Below the pieces are notes generated by a model. The model searched no databases, was not told where the DNA came from, and saw only the letters and a list, made by a program, of their open reading frames with translations. From Hyphomicrobium sp. (GTDB lineage Bacteria; Pseudomonadota; Alphaproteobacteria; Rhizobiales; Hyphomicrobiaceae), in the NCBI GenBank assembly GCA_030148725.1, contig JASBSU010000057.1, positions 1-64,000 on the forward strand: a DNA stretch of 64,000 nt, in the 5' to 3' direction. This document shows, in pieces, positions 9,147-16,462 of the stretch (position 1 is the first letter of the stretch; every line of letters begins with the position of its first letter). Made by a program: the position numbers and the translations under genes.

Positions 9147-9719
9147 ATGGATACGAGATTGGGCATGCGGCTGGCCTTCGTGGCGGCCGCTTTTTCAGTT
9201 CTGGCTGCTGCGCCCGCAGTGGCTGCTGATGATTGCAAAGACACCGTGAAGGCCGAAGGCAAGCCGGCGACACTACGCGACCTCGGCGCCTATCCGAATT
9301 CGCTGCTCGCATGGCGTTCTGCCGTGAAGGAGAAGTACGGCGGCGGCTATAACTCCTGGCGCTATGCCAAGGATGCGAAGGTCGACTGCACCGAGAAGGG
9401 TGGCCAGTGGACTTGCGTGCGTACGGCGAAGCCGTGCCTCGACATGCTCAACCGTGCCATCGGCGGCGCGAAGGAAGCGGCCAAGGACGTCGTGGCGAAG
9501 AAGGACTGCAAGTCCGACTCGCTGAGCTCCTACGGCGCGGCAAAGAAGAAGAAGGACGAGGCGCTCGAGCAGGCCACGATCGGCTGGGAACTCGATACGC
9601 GCAAGAAGCACGGCAAGGAATGGGCCGTGTGGAAGAACGCCACTGACACGGACGTCGACTGTCATGACGTCAAGGGCGGGATCCAGTGCATCGCCGTCGG
9701 CACGGCCTGCAAGCCTTAA
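9147..9719 (+). CDS. Secreted protein with two tandem Cys-containing repeats, function unknown
   Basis: 190 residues with a clear signal peptide (hydrophobic stretch ending APAVAA, cleavage near residue 27). The mature protein contains an internal duplication. Residues about 54-98 (WRSAVKEKYG...W.YAKDAKVDC...G.WTCVRTAKPC) align with about 146-190 (WELDTRKKHG...W.NATDTDVDC...G.IQCIAVGTACKP). Each copy carries a VDC-x(6-9)-C-x(4-6)-C pattern, and a Lys-rich hinge (AAKKKKDEALEQ) separates them. The cysteines probably form disulfides in the periplasm. I do not recognise a named family. A strong hairpin terminator follows. Confidence 0.75.
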   Translation: MDTRLGMRLAFVAAAFSVLAAAPAVAADDCKDTVKAEGKPATLRDLGAYPNSLLAWRSAVKEKYGGGYNSWRYAKDAKVDCTEKGGQWTCVRTAKPCLDMLNRAIGGAKEAAKDVVAKKDCKSDSLSSYGAAKKKKDEALEQATIGWELDTRKKHGKEWAVWKNATDTDVDCHDVKGGIQCIAVGTACKP

Positions 9720-9736
9720 GGTAGCGGGACAAAAGA

Positions 9737-9769
9737 AAAGCGGCGACCGAGCATCTCGGTCGCCGCTTT
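9737..9769. terminator. Bidirectional Rho-independent terminator
   Basis: A 15-bp perfect stem (9737-9751 with 9755-9769) has a 3-nt CAT loop. On the minus strand it is followed by TTTTCTTTT, so it terminates pqqA. On the plus strand TTTC follows and can serve the 9147 gene. Confidence 0.88.
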
Positions 9770-9792
9770 CAATTCAGCTAGCGCAGATCGCG

Positions 9793-9882
9793 TTAGATGA
9801 TGTCGATCTCGGCCGGCATGTAGGACGTGACCTCGAGGCCAACTTCCTGCTCGCGAACGGCCGGCTTGCTCCAAACCTTCAT
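9793..9882 (-). CDS. pqqA: PQQ precursor peptide PqqA (orphan copy)
   Basis: 29-residue peptide, MKVWSKPAVREQEVGL then EVTSYMPAEIDII, too short for standard ORF calling. Glu17 and Tyr21 form the E-x3-Y pair (EVTSY) that PqqE/PqqD crosslink and the later enzymes turn into pyrroloquinoline quinone. The C-terminal extension after Tyr resembles methylotroph PqqA. A near-perfect AGGAGG lies 5 nt before the ATG, and a strong terminator lies downstream. No pqqB, C, D or E gene is present in the window, so this peptide gene stands alone. PQQ is the cofactor of methanol dehydrogenases. Confidence 0.88.
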   Translation of the reverse strand: MKVWSKPAVREQEVGLEVTSYMPAEIDII

Positions 9883-9938
9883 GATGTCCTCCTGTTTGAA
9901 CGAGGGCGAACCGCCTGTCCGCCTGTTCCGATAACGTG

Positions 9939-9944
9939 AATATA
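9939..9944 (-). promoter_or_regulatory. Candidate -10 box for pqqA
   Basis: TATATT on the minus strand lies 57 nt before the pqqA start codon, in an AT-richer patch of an otherwise GC-rich region. No convincing -35 box is seen. A tandem GCCTGTCC/GCCTGTTCC repeat (9913-9929) lies between it and the gene. Confidence 0.35.
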
Positions 9945-9989
9945 GCGACTCCGCTCGATAAACAGAAATCGCAATCGCGTGATCGGTTC

Positions 9990-10015
9990 ATAAGCTTATC
10001 TTATCGGCGCGATAA
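9990..10015. promoter_or_regulatory. Two adjacent palindromes in the divergent pqqA / 10175 intergenic region
   Basis: ATAAGCTTAT (9990-9999) is a perfect palindrome. TTATCG-GCG-CGATAA (10001-10015) is an inverted repeat with 6-bp arms. They are one base apart and lie between divergent genes, which is typical for operator sites. The binding protein is unknown. Confidence 0.4.
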
Positions 10016-10174
10016 CTTGGCCGGATTACGGCCCGCGCCTTGCGAGCCCGATGCGTAAAGTTTTGCGCAAATGCGGCGGGCACCTTTTCCTGAAACCTCA
10101 GCTTGCCTGCGTATGATCCCAAGCGTGTCCGGCATCGCTCCGGACTTAAGAATTTTGACGTAGGGGTCAATGTC

Positions 10175-10645
10175 ATGTCTGCCGTGAAACTGTCGCTGCC
10201 GGCCGTTGCTGCTGCCGTCCTCGCACTCACTGCCCTTCACGGGGCCGTTATCGCCGAGTCGGCGTCCGAAGTTCCCAAGGATTCGTACTACGACGATCCG
10301 CTGACGCCCTCCGAGCGCAGCGGCATCGCGCAGGAGGAGAGCGTCACGCCGAACGACGGGAAGCCTTCGGTGCCGAATGTCGCCGACGACGGTGTCATCC
10401 CCGACGCGACGATCGACCAGCGTGCGGGCGCAACTCAGGGCCCGGCGCCAACGGACGAGTCGCTTGAGAAGCGCAGCGACGATGAAGCTGACGTCGTGAT
10501 CCAAGATTCCAAGCGGAACCTGAAGGTCACGAAGAAGGACTTGGCGAGCTGCATGAAGGACTGGGGTCCGCAGACGCAGATGACCAAAGAGGAATGGGCC
10601 GCCAGCTGCCGCACCGCCCTCGAGTACTTCCCGGACGGTGAGTGA
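10175..10645 (+). CDS. Secreted acidic protein, function unknown
   Basis: 156 residues. The N-terminal signal peptide has a hydrophobic core from residue 6 to about 28 and a likely cleavage at VIAESA. The mature protein is acidic and low-complexity in its first 80 residues, followed by a small C-terminal region with two cysteines (ASCMKDWG and WAASCRTAL). ATG 10175 has AGGGG at 8-9 nt; the frame is open upstream to 10103 but the signal peptide fixes this start. A terminator follows immediately. No family recognised. Confidence 0.7.
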   Translation: MSAVKLSLPAVAAAVLALTALHGAVIAESASEVPKDSYYDDPLTPSERSGIAQEESVTPNDGKPSVPNVADDGVIPDATIDQRAGATQGPAPTDESLEKRSDDEADVVIQDSKRNLKVTKKDLASCMKDWGPQTQMTKEEWAASCRTALEYFPDGE

Positions 10646-10657
10646 ACCGATCAGACG

Positions 10658-10688
10658 AAGAGCGCCGGTTTCGGCGCTCTTTTTGTTT
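10658..10688 (+). terminator. Rho-independent terminator
   Basis: AAGAGCGCCG (10658-10667) pairs with CGGCGCTCTT (10672-10681) around a GTTT loop, continuing into TTTTGTTT. It lies between the acidic secreted protein gene and the Ntn hydrolase gene. Confidence 0.88.
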
Positions 10689-10699
10689 CGAGGAGACGA

Positions 10700-11797
10700 A
10701 TGATGCGCCGTGCCGTCACCCTCCTTTGCGCCAGCCTGATGGCTGCTACGCCGACACTCGCTTGCACCGACGTGCGGATCATCGCCGGCGACGGTTCGGC
10801 GATGACGGTACGGACGATGGAGTTCGCGGCGGACCTGCACAGCGAGGCGGTGATCGTCCCGCGCGGTACGGCCTTCACGTCTCCGGCGCCGTCTGGTGAC
10901 GGGCTCAAGTGGACATCGAAATACGGGTTCGTGGCCATGAACGCCTGGAACTATCCAGCGGCCACGGACGGTCTCAATGAGAAAGGACTGGGGTTCGGCG
11001 CGCTCTATCTTCCGGGTGAAACGAAGTATCTCGCGGTGGCCAAGGGTGAAGAGGCGCGGGCGCTTTCGAACGCGCGGTTCGGCAACTGGGTGCTCGGCAA
11101 CTTCGCGAGCGTGGACGAGGTTCGCAGCGGGCTTTCGGACGTCATTGTCTGGGGCGAAACGATCCCGCAGCTTGGGTCCTATGCGCCGCTTCACTACGCG
11201 GTGCACGACGCCAGCGGCAAAAGCATCGTCATCGAGTTCGTGGACGAAGGTATGCACGTCTATGACAACACGGTGGGCGTGCTGACCAACTCCCCGACGT
11301 ACGATTGGCACCTGCAGAACCTGCGCAACTACGTCAATCTCACGCCGGACAATGCCGCGCCGATCAAGCTCGGCAACGTGACGTACACGGGCATGGGGCA
11401 GGGCTCGGGGCTGCATGGGCTGCCGGGCGATCCGACACCGCCGTCGCGGTTCGTGATGGCCGCTGCGACTGCTTTCCTCGCCGACAAGCCCAAGGATGCC
11501 GCGGAAGCGCTGATCGTTGCGGAGCACCTCATCAACCGGGTCGACATCCCCAAGGGGCTGGTTCGCGACTATTCGCAGGGCGGCAAGCCGTCGGGCGATT
11601 ACACGCAGTGGACCACCTTCCGGGACCACGCGAACAAGGTCTACTACTGGAAGACCTACAACGATCCCGGTCTGAGGGCCGTCGAGCTGGAGGCCCTCGA
11701 CTTCAGCGAAGGCCAGCCGGTGCGCTCGCTGAGCATTGCGGCTTCCAAGCCGAGCGTGCAGATGCTGTCGGCCCGCGATTTCACCGCGACGCAGTAA
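10700..11797 (+). CDS. Linear amide C-N hydrolase (choloylglycine hydrolase / penicillin V acylase family)
   Basis: 365-residue exported Ntn hydrolase. A signal peptide of about 21 residues ends ...PTLA, directly before Cys22 of CTDVRIIAGDGSAMTVRTMEF. Cleavage would expose this cysteine as the N-terminal nucleophile, as the family requires. YGFVAMNAWNYPAATDGLNEKGL and the VLTNSPTYDWHLQNLRNY region are family motifs. Substrates are likely N-acyl amides such as acyl-homoserine lactones, penicillin V or conjugated acids, but the specificity cannot be read. AGGAG precedes two adjacent ATG codons (10700 and 10703); the second has the better spacing. Confidence 0.88.
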   Translation: MMRRAVTLLCASLMAATPTLACTDVRIIAGDGSAMTVRTMEFAADLHSEAVIVPRGTAFTSPAPSGDGLKWTSKYGFVAMNAWNYPAATDGLNEKGLGFGALYLPGETKYLAVAKGEEARALSNARFGNWVLGNFASVDEVRSGLSDVIVWGETIPQLGSYAPLHYAVHDASGKSIVIEFVDEGMHVYDNTVGVLTNSPTYDWHLQNLRNYVNLTPDNAAPIKLGNVTYTGMGQGSGLHGLPGDPTPPSRFVMAAATAFLADKPKDAAEALIVAEHLINRVDIPKGLVRDYSQGGKPSGDYTQWTTFRDHANKVYYWKTYNDPGLRAVELEALDFSEGQPVRSLSIAASKPSVQMLSARDFTATQ

Positions 11798-11813
11798 GCG
11801 CCGGAGCACGATC

Positions 11814-11843
11814 AGGCCGGGCTTGGGCTTCGCCCGGTTTGCT
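11814..11843 (+). terminator. Probable terminator after the Ntn hydrolase gene
   Basis: CCGGGC (11816-11821) pairs with GCCCGG (11831-11836) around a 9-nt loop, followed by TTTGCTT. The T run is imperfect. Confidence 0.55.
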
Positions 11844-11908
11844 TCTACATTCCGAATCAGTGCAGCAGGCTTAGCCTGCCGTGCCGGGATGCAGGAGGGG
11901 GAGTTCTG

Positions 11909-12226
11909 ATGATCATTGCTAAGGCCGGCTGTCTTGCCGCCGCGACGCTGGGACTCCTCGCCGTCGCCGGTCCGGCTTTTGCTGCGATCAAGTGCAACGA
12001 CGGCAACCAGCTCATCCAGGGCAACTGGATGGCCACCCCCTACTGCCAGGACAAGTTGTTGGCAGAAATCGCCAATGCGCGAGGCTTCAAGACGACGTTC
12101 GCGGCGATCCGCAACAATCCCAACCATAAAAAGGAGCTGTGCCGGTTCCTTTACACGGACATCCGGGTGCAGATGACCTGCCTCGATGCCGGGGTGCCGG
12201 AATACTTCGGCGGTGGCGCACGATAG
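11909..12226 (+). CDS. Small secreted cysteine-containing protein, function unknown
   Basis: 105 residues with a signal peptide (cleavage near GPAFA-AIKC). The mature protein of about 80 residues has four cysteines (IKCNDGNQ, PYCQDKL, ELCRFLY, MTCLDAG) that probably form two disulfides in the periplasm. The start has a strong purine-rich AGGAGGGGG upstream. It resembles small conserved exported proteins that I recall from Hyphomicrobiales, but no function is known to me. It is probably transcribed alone, after the hairpin at 11814-11843. Confidence 0.72.
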   Translation: MIIAKAGCLAAATLGLLAVAGPAFAAIKCNDGNQLIQGNWMATPYCQDKLLAEIANARGFKTTFAAIRNNPNHKKELCRFLYTDIRVQMTCLDAGVPEYFGGGAR

Positions 12227-12277
12227 GCGGCAGGCGAAGGCCCGGCTGGCCGCTCCGCTTGCGAGAGGCAGCAAGCG

Positions 12278-12706
12278 CTAAAGGGTTTTGAGCAGCCGCT
12301 CGGCATCGGCCAGGATTTGTGCGTGGTCGAAGGCGAGTTTCTGCGAACGCCAGTCCTTCACCCATTCCGCTGCTGCCGCATCGTCGCCGGCTAGCGGCTC
12401 CGCCGTCACAACCCGCGCCAGGTAGGCCACCGAGCAGGTATGGCCGCGCGGATCGCGGTGAGGGTCGGAATAGACGCCGATGAGGCGCAGATCGCCCACC
12501 TTGAGCCCTGTTTCCTCGCTTAACTCGCGGTGGCAGGCATCGGACGTGGTCTCGCCGATGTCGACGAAGCCGCCGGGCAGGGCATAGCCGCCTTGGAACG
12601 GCTGGTTCTTGCGGCGGATCAGGAGGACACGACCTTCCGCGTCGAAGACCACGCAGTCGGTCGTCAGGGCGGGGGTGGGCGGGAAAGGCATGGATCTCGA
12701 AGCCAT
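12278..12706 (-). CDS. Nudix hydrolase
   Basis: 142 residues. The Nudix box is complete: GGFVDIGE then REL-SEETGL (G-x5-E-x7-REU-x-EE-x-GU), about residues 45-67. It sits within a beta-strand context LLIRRKNQPFQGGYALPGG that resembles ADP-ribose or NADH pyrophosphatase-like members. The enzyme hydrolyses a nucleoside diphosphate linked to another moiety, but the substrate is not determinable. It converges with the plus-strand gene at 11909 and diverges from the one at 12822. Confidence 0.87.
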   Translation of the reverse strand: MASRSMPFPPTPALTTDCVVFDAEGRVLLIRRKNQPFQGGYALPGGFVDIGETTSDACHRELSEETGLKVGDLRLIGVYSDPHRDPRGHTCSVAYLARVVTAEPLAGDDAAAAEWVKDWRSQKLAFDHAQILADAERLLKTL

Positions 12707-12821
12707 AGGCCAGCTTTTTTCTCTGCCGTCGTGCTAGAGCAAGGGCGTTCTGCACGTCGCGCGGCCGCCGCAATGCGGGTAGAAGGGCAACTCTTCAGAT
12801 GCGGAGCCGCTTCCAAAACCG

Positions 12822-13448
12822 ATGAGCGCAGCAGACACGATGGCGGATAAAAAGCCTGAAATCCATAAACCGTCGAACCCCGAGGGAGAAACGCGCCTCG
12901 CGCCCGACCCATTCACGGCGGTGCTGCCCGCGCTGGCGGCGCTCGGGGCGATCGCCTCCATCGCGACGATCAACTGGGCGGCTCAGGAACGCACACCTGA
13001 CCGCGCCCGCTCCAAGCGCAAGGCAGGCACGGCGCTGCGCGACCTCGAGACCTGCTGCCTCGGTCTGCAGGAAATCTTCCGTCGGTTCCAGCGGAACCCG
13101 AAGCTGTTTGCCGGAGAGGGGGCGCCAGCGTCGTCGCCGCTGAAGTTCGGGGTGCACGGGCCGCGGGTCGGGACGGATGCGGCGCGGCTGTTTCACCAGC
13201 TCATCAACGACGTCGCCTCGATGCTGGTGCTCGCCTCGCAGAACGCGTTCGACGTGATGTCGGCGGTCGAGGACGGCGAGATAGCGGCGCCTGAGGAGCT
13301 GTTCTTCGGCTTCGGCGAGCAGCAGGAGCGGCTGAACAAGCTGATCCAGACGCGGGCGACGCTGAAGGTATCCGTCGACACGGGTGCCGAGGTCTCCATC
13401 CGCCTGACGGAGCTCGTCCGCGAATTGAAAAAGCATCGCCCCGAATAG
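12822..13448 (+). CDS. Protein with one transmembrane segment and a helical soluble domain, unknown
   Basis: 208 residues. A polar N-terminus is followed by one hydrophobic segment at about residues 32-54 (FTAVLPALAALGAIASIATINW) and then a charged, mostly helical domain (RDLETCCLGLQEIFRRFQ, and the C-terminal LTELVRELKKHRPE). A second in-frame ATG at 12840 (MADKKPEIHK) is an equally good start. No family recognised. It lies upstream of sdhB on the same strand with a 120-nt gap, so a functional link is possible but unproven. Confidence 0.65.
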   Translation: MSAADTMADKKPEIHKPSNPEGETRLAPDPFTAVLPALAALGAIASIATINWAAQERTPDRARSKRKAGTALRDLETCCLGLQEIFRRFQRNPKLFAGEGAPASSPLKFGVHGPRVGTDAARLFHQLINDVASMLVLASQNAFDVMSAVEDGEIAAPEELFFGFGEQQERLNKLIQTRATLKVSVDTGAEVSIRLTELVRELKKHRPE

Positions 13449-13568
13449 CCAACTGCCGCGATAAGGATTGTTCGTCCGGACGCGACTTTAGCAAGCGTTG
13501 ACAGCGGCGCCGGCTAGGTCCCATGTGAACTTCTCGCACATTTGCTGGCAGAGGAAGGCCCACCTTCA

Positions 13569-14348
13569 ATGGTCGAGTTCACGCTCCCCCGCAATTCGAA
13601 GGTCCAGCGCGGAAAGACCTGGAACCAGCCGCAGGCCAAAGGCCAGTGGAAGGAATTTCGCGTCTATCGCTGGGATCCGGATGGCGAGGAGAACCCGCGC
13701 CTCGACAGCTACTGGATCGATACCGAGCGCTGCGGGCCGATGGTTCTCGACGCGCTCATCAAGATCAAGAACGAGATCGATTCCACGCTGACGTTCCGCC
13801 GCTCGTGCCGCGAGGGCATCTGCGGCTCGTGCTCGATGAACATCGACGGGACGAACACGCTGGCCTGCCTGCGGGGTTATGAGGACATCAAAGGGCCGGT
13901 GACCATCTATCCGCTGCCGCACATGGAGGTCGTGAAGGACCTGGTTCCCGACCTCAGCAACTTCTACGCGCAGCATCGACTGATCGAGCCCTGGCTCAAG
14001 ACCGATACGCCGGCCCCGCCGAAGGAGTGGCGCCAGTCGCACGAGGATCGCCAGAAGCTCGACGGGCTTTACGAGTGTATCCTGTGCGCGTGTTGCTCGA
14101 CGTCGTGCCCAAGCTACTGGTGGAACTCCGACCGCTACCTCGGGCCCGCAGCGCTGCTGCAGGCGTTCCGGTGGGTGCAGGATTCTCGCGACGAGGCGAC
14201 GGGCGAACGGCTCGACAACCTAGAAGATCCGTTCCGGCTCTATCGCTGCCATACCATCCTCAACTGCACCAAGGCGTGCCCGAAGGGGCTCAATCCCGCC
14301 AAGGCGATTGCCGAGCTGAAGAAGCTGATGGTCGAGCGGCGCGTTTAA
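13569..14348 (+). CDS. sdhB: Succinate dehydrogenase iron-sulfur subunit
   Basis: 259 residues carrying the three cluster motifs of complex [13 protein letters not shown] plus a later Cys for [2Fe-2S], [12 protein letters not shown] for [4Fe-4S], and [14 protein letters not shown] for [3Fe-4S]. It passes electrons from SdhA to quinone. ATG 13569 has GAGGAAGG at 10 nt. The gene is detached from sdhCDA by about 5.7 kb containing eight genes. A TTGACA at 13498-13503 with a weak CATGTG 18 nt later may be its own promoter. Confidence 0.96.
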   Translation: MVEFTLPRNSKVQRGKTWNQPQAKGQWKEFRVYRWDPDGEENPRLDSYWIDTERCGPMVLDALIKIKNEIDSTLTFRRSCREGICGSCSMNIDGTNTLACLRGYEDIKGPVTIYPLPHMEVVKDLVPDLSNFYAQHRLIEPWLKTDTPAPPKEWRQSHEDRQKLDGLYECILCACCSTSCPSYWWNSDRYLGPAALLQAFRWVQDSRDEATGERLDNLEDPFRLYRCHTILNCTKACPKGLNPAKAIAELKKLMVERRV

Positions 14349-14382
14349 AAGCGCTGCCGCCACGACATCGCGGAGAGAGACG

Positions 14383-14766
14383 ATGCTCGACCATATCGGA
14401 TTTCCCGTCACCGATTTTGCGCGCTCGAAGGCGTTCTACACCCAGGCTCTGGCGCCGCTCGGCATCCGCATCGTGATGGAGGTCAACCTCTCGGACGACG
14501 GCGCGGACGGTTATGCCGGCTATGGCATCGGGCGGCCGCAGTTCTGGATCGGCACGGGGAAGCCGCTCGTAGGGCGGCTGCATGTGGCCTTCGCGGCGAG
14601 TTCACGGGCGGATGTGCGCGCCTTCTACGAGGCAGCGATGGCGGCGGGCGGCAAGGACAACGGGCCGCCGGGGCTGCGTCCGCACTACCATGAGAACTAC
14701 TACGGCGCCTTCGTGCTCGACCCCGATGGGCACAACATCGAGGCGGTGAATCATCTCGCTGAGTGA
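14383..14766 (+). CDS. VOC-superfamily (glyoxalase-like) protein
   Basis: 127 residues with the VOC fold pattern. MLDHIGFPVTDFARSKAFYTQAL at the N-terminus supplies the first metal-ligand His. A second half ends FVLDPDGHNIEAVNH, with the usual Asp-Pro-(D/G)-G-x-x-(I/L)-E. The family includes glyoxalases, dioxygenases and antibiotic-binding proteins, and the substrate here is unknown. It starts 34 nt after sdhB and could be cotranscribed with it. Confidence 0.85.
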   Translation: MLDHIGFPVTDFARSKAFYTQALAPLGIRIVMEVNLSDDGADGYAGYGIGRPQFWIGTGKPLVGRLHVAFAASSRADVRAFYEAAMAAGGKDNGPPGLRPHYHENYYGAFVLDPDGHNIEAVNHLAE

Positions 14767-15036
14767 CATCAGGGGATAGAGGCTTTGCCTGCGGCGAGCG
14801 GTGCGCGAGCTGATGGCCGGCGCCTGCGCCAGGCGCCTTTGGCGCCTTGCCGCTTTGGCGGCGGGTGAGGGACGTTGCGGGTCGAGGTTAGGCCGCGGCT
14901 GGGGGGCGTCTAACCCGCTAACCGGGGGATGTTCCGGGACCGTCAAAAGGCGGCCGATGGGCCGAGAAAAGCCCCGAATTTCATTTGGGGCGGGTTTTGG
15001 CGCGTTTCACCGCAAGTTTCACGCAAGGTTCGGCCC
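14767..15036. other. Intergenic stretch without a recognisable gene
   Basis: Apart from the hairpin element at 14832-14862, the stretch is GC-rich with short GGGG/CGGG runs. I see no ORF with protein-like composition and no known RNA. Confidence 0.5.
14832..14862. repeat. Intergenic double-hairpin element (REP-like family, copy 2)
   Basis: GGCGCC-TTT-GGCGCC is followed directly by TT and GCCGC-TTTG-GCGGC. The first 22 nt nearly match 7963-7985, and the two-hairpin layout matches 43625-43656. Confidence 0.5.
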
Positions 15037-15077
15037 AAAAGAAAAGACCGGCGGCGCGCATTGCGACCACCGGTCTT
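15037..15077 (-). terminator. Probable terminator of the H1-like gene
   Basis: On the minus strand, AAGACCGG (15077-15070) pairs with CCGGTCTT (15051-15044), with further partial pairing inside, and is followed by TTCTTTTGG. It lies about 90 nt downstream of the H1-like stop codon. Confidence 0.6.
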
Positions 15078-15164
15078 GAAGGGCGGGAAGGCTGGGCGCT
15101 TTTCAGCGCACCTCGACTTCCGTAATCGCGCGATACGAGGGGACTGGCGCGTTACCCGACTGCT

Positions 15165-15347
15165 TTAGGCAGCCTTACGGGCCTTCTTGGCAGGCTTGCG
15201 AGCCGTCTTGCGGACGGTCTTCGAGGCAGCGGCCTTACGGACGGTCTTCGTGGCGGCCTTGCGGGTCGTCTTGCGAGCAGCCGGCTTCTTGGCGGCAGTG
15301 CGAGCCGGGGCCTTCTTCACTTTGCGCTTCACAGCTTTCTTGACCAT
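15165..15347 (-). CDS. Histone H1-like Lys/Ala-rich DNA-binding protein
   Basis: 60 residues composed almost only of Lys, Ala, Arg, Thr and Val, with repeated (K/R)KAA, KPA and TVRK units (for example RKTTRKAATKTVRKAAASK). This is the composition of bacterial histone H1-like (AlgP/Hc1-type) tails, which bind DNA electrostatically and help compact the nucleoid. It has no folded domain. The start ATG 15347 follows a short GAGAGAA. The long frame extension upstream to 15479 has a different composition and is non-coding. The upstream region (15348-15560) is unusually AT-rich. Confidence 0.75.
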   Translation of the reverse strand: MVKKAVKRKVKKAPARTAAKKPAARKTTRKAATKTVRKAAASKTVRKTARKPAKKARKAA

Positions 15348-15630
15348 TGGAGTTCTCTCTTTCTGTGCTTCGTTTCTATCTCTCTCAGCCCGAATCAGAT
15401 TCGAACCAAAAAAATCATGTGCAAGTTCCAACATTTTGTTGACACGAAATTGCAAATTGAAAGCTAACAACACGCGCATTCATTCACGTGTGTTGCGAGA
15501 AATCATCATTTTCGTCGACTTTCAATGGTCTGCGCGTTCGTTTGAAGACTCTGCATGCGCATTCGGTGACTCGTCTGGCGCATGCGCGAGCATCAAATCT
15601 CGACGCTGGATGATGCGCGCGAGACTCGCA

Positions 15631-16206
15631 TCACGCTGCTTTGAGCACGCGCGACTGCAGATCGAGCACCGCCATCATGTAGCCGAAGCGATCCTCGACA
15701 GCCTCCGCAAGGAGCGAAAAGTAGTTCGGTCCTTCGGGGACTATCTCGCCGACGATTTCGCCGTAGTCGAAGCGCAGCTCCGCGCCGAAGTGCGCTGCAA
15801 TCGCCCGCATCTTGCTGTTTTCAGCGAGGCAGCTGATGCAAAGGTGCTGGACGCCGCGGTTGCGCGCGGCGCGTATGACCCGGCCCATCAGCTCGGTTCC
15901 GATGCCATGCTCCTGCAGCGGCTGCTCGACAGAAAATGCGGCCTCGGCTTCGCGCCCCCACGTGTCGCCAAGCTTCTTGAGCTCGGCAGCGGCGCGCAGT
16001 TCGCCGTCTTCGACGTAGCCGTAGACGATGCCGCCCATCTCGGCCATGCGGGCCGCGTAGTCCTCGATGAAGCTGTCCGATACGCCGTGCGCGAAGCGCA
16101 TACGCCGGCTCATCTTGTCGAGACGCAGCAGGTGATCGCGGAACTTCGTCCATTCCGAAGGCCACAGCTTTCGGATGTCGCCGCGCAGCGCACGCTGATC
16201 GTTCAT
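15631..16206 (-). CDS. GNAT-family N-acetyltransferase
   Basis: 191 residues. The acetyl-CoA binding motif A is visible as SVEQPLQEHGIGTELMGRVIRAA (Q-x-x-G-x-G), after a beta strand (GGIVYGYVEDGELRAAAELK) and before LCISCLAENSKMRAIAAHFGAE, the usual motif B region. The substrate is unknown. It reads away from zapE and towards the H1-like gene. Confidence 0.85.
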   Translation of the reverse strand: MNDQRALRGDIRKLWPSEWTKFRDHLLRLDKMSRRMRFAHGVSDSFIEDYAARMAEMGGIVYGYVEDGELRAAAELKKLGDTWGREAEAAFSVEQPLQEHGIGTELMGRVIRAARNRGVQHLCISCLAENSKMRAIAAHFGAELRFDYGEIVGEIVPEGPNYFSLLAEAVEDRFGYMMAVLDLQSRVLKAA

Positions 16207-16462
16207 TGGTCCCTCCGCATTTCAGCCGGCACGTCCGCCGGCCTCGGCAGAAGCACCAGAAGCACCACCGCTCGAGATCTCGAAGCGGCGGTGGCTACCT
16301 CTATTGCACCGCACAATATGTGGTGGCGAAGGCAGAAATTCCATTCTAAAGCCGCGGCTAAGAGGCGCGATGCCACAGCCTCCACGTGTCAAACGTGGCA
16401 GAGCGGTGCGCGAACTGCCTTAGGATGATGCAGATCTGCTGCCCGCGCGGATATTGAGGCAA

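Noticed and set aside
10001-12274. 757-codon open frame on the minus strand
   Set aside because: It runs antisense through three plus-strand genes with signal peptides and terminators, and its product is Arg/His-rich without domains. It is typical of high-GC antisense frames.
15438-15466. TTGACA followed 17 nt later by AGCTAA on the plus strand
   Set aside because: No plus-strand gene starts downstream before 16463, and the -10 match is weak.
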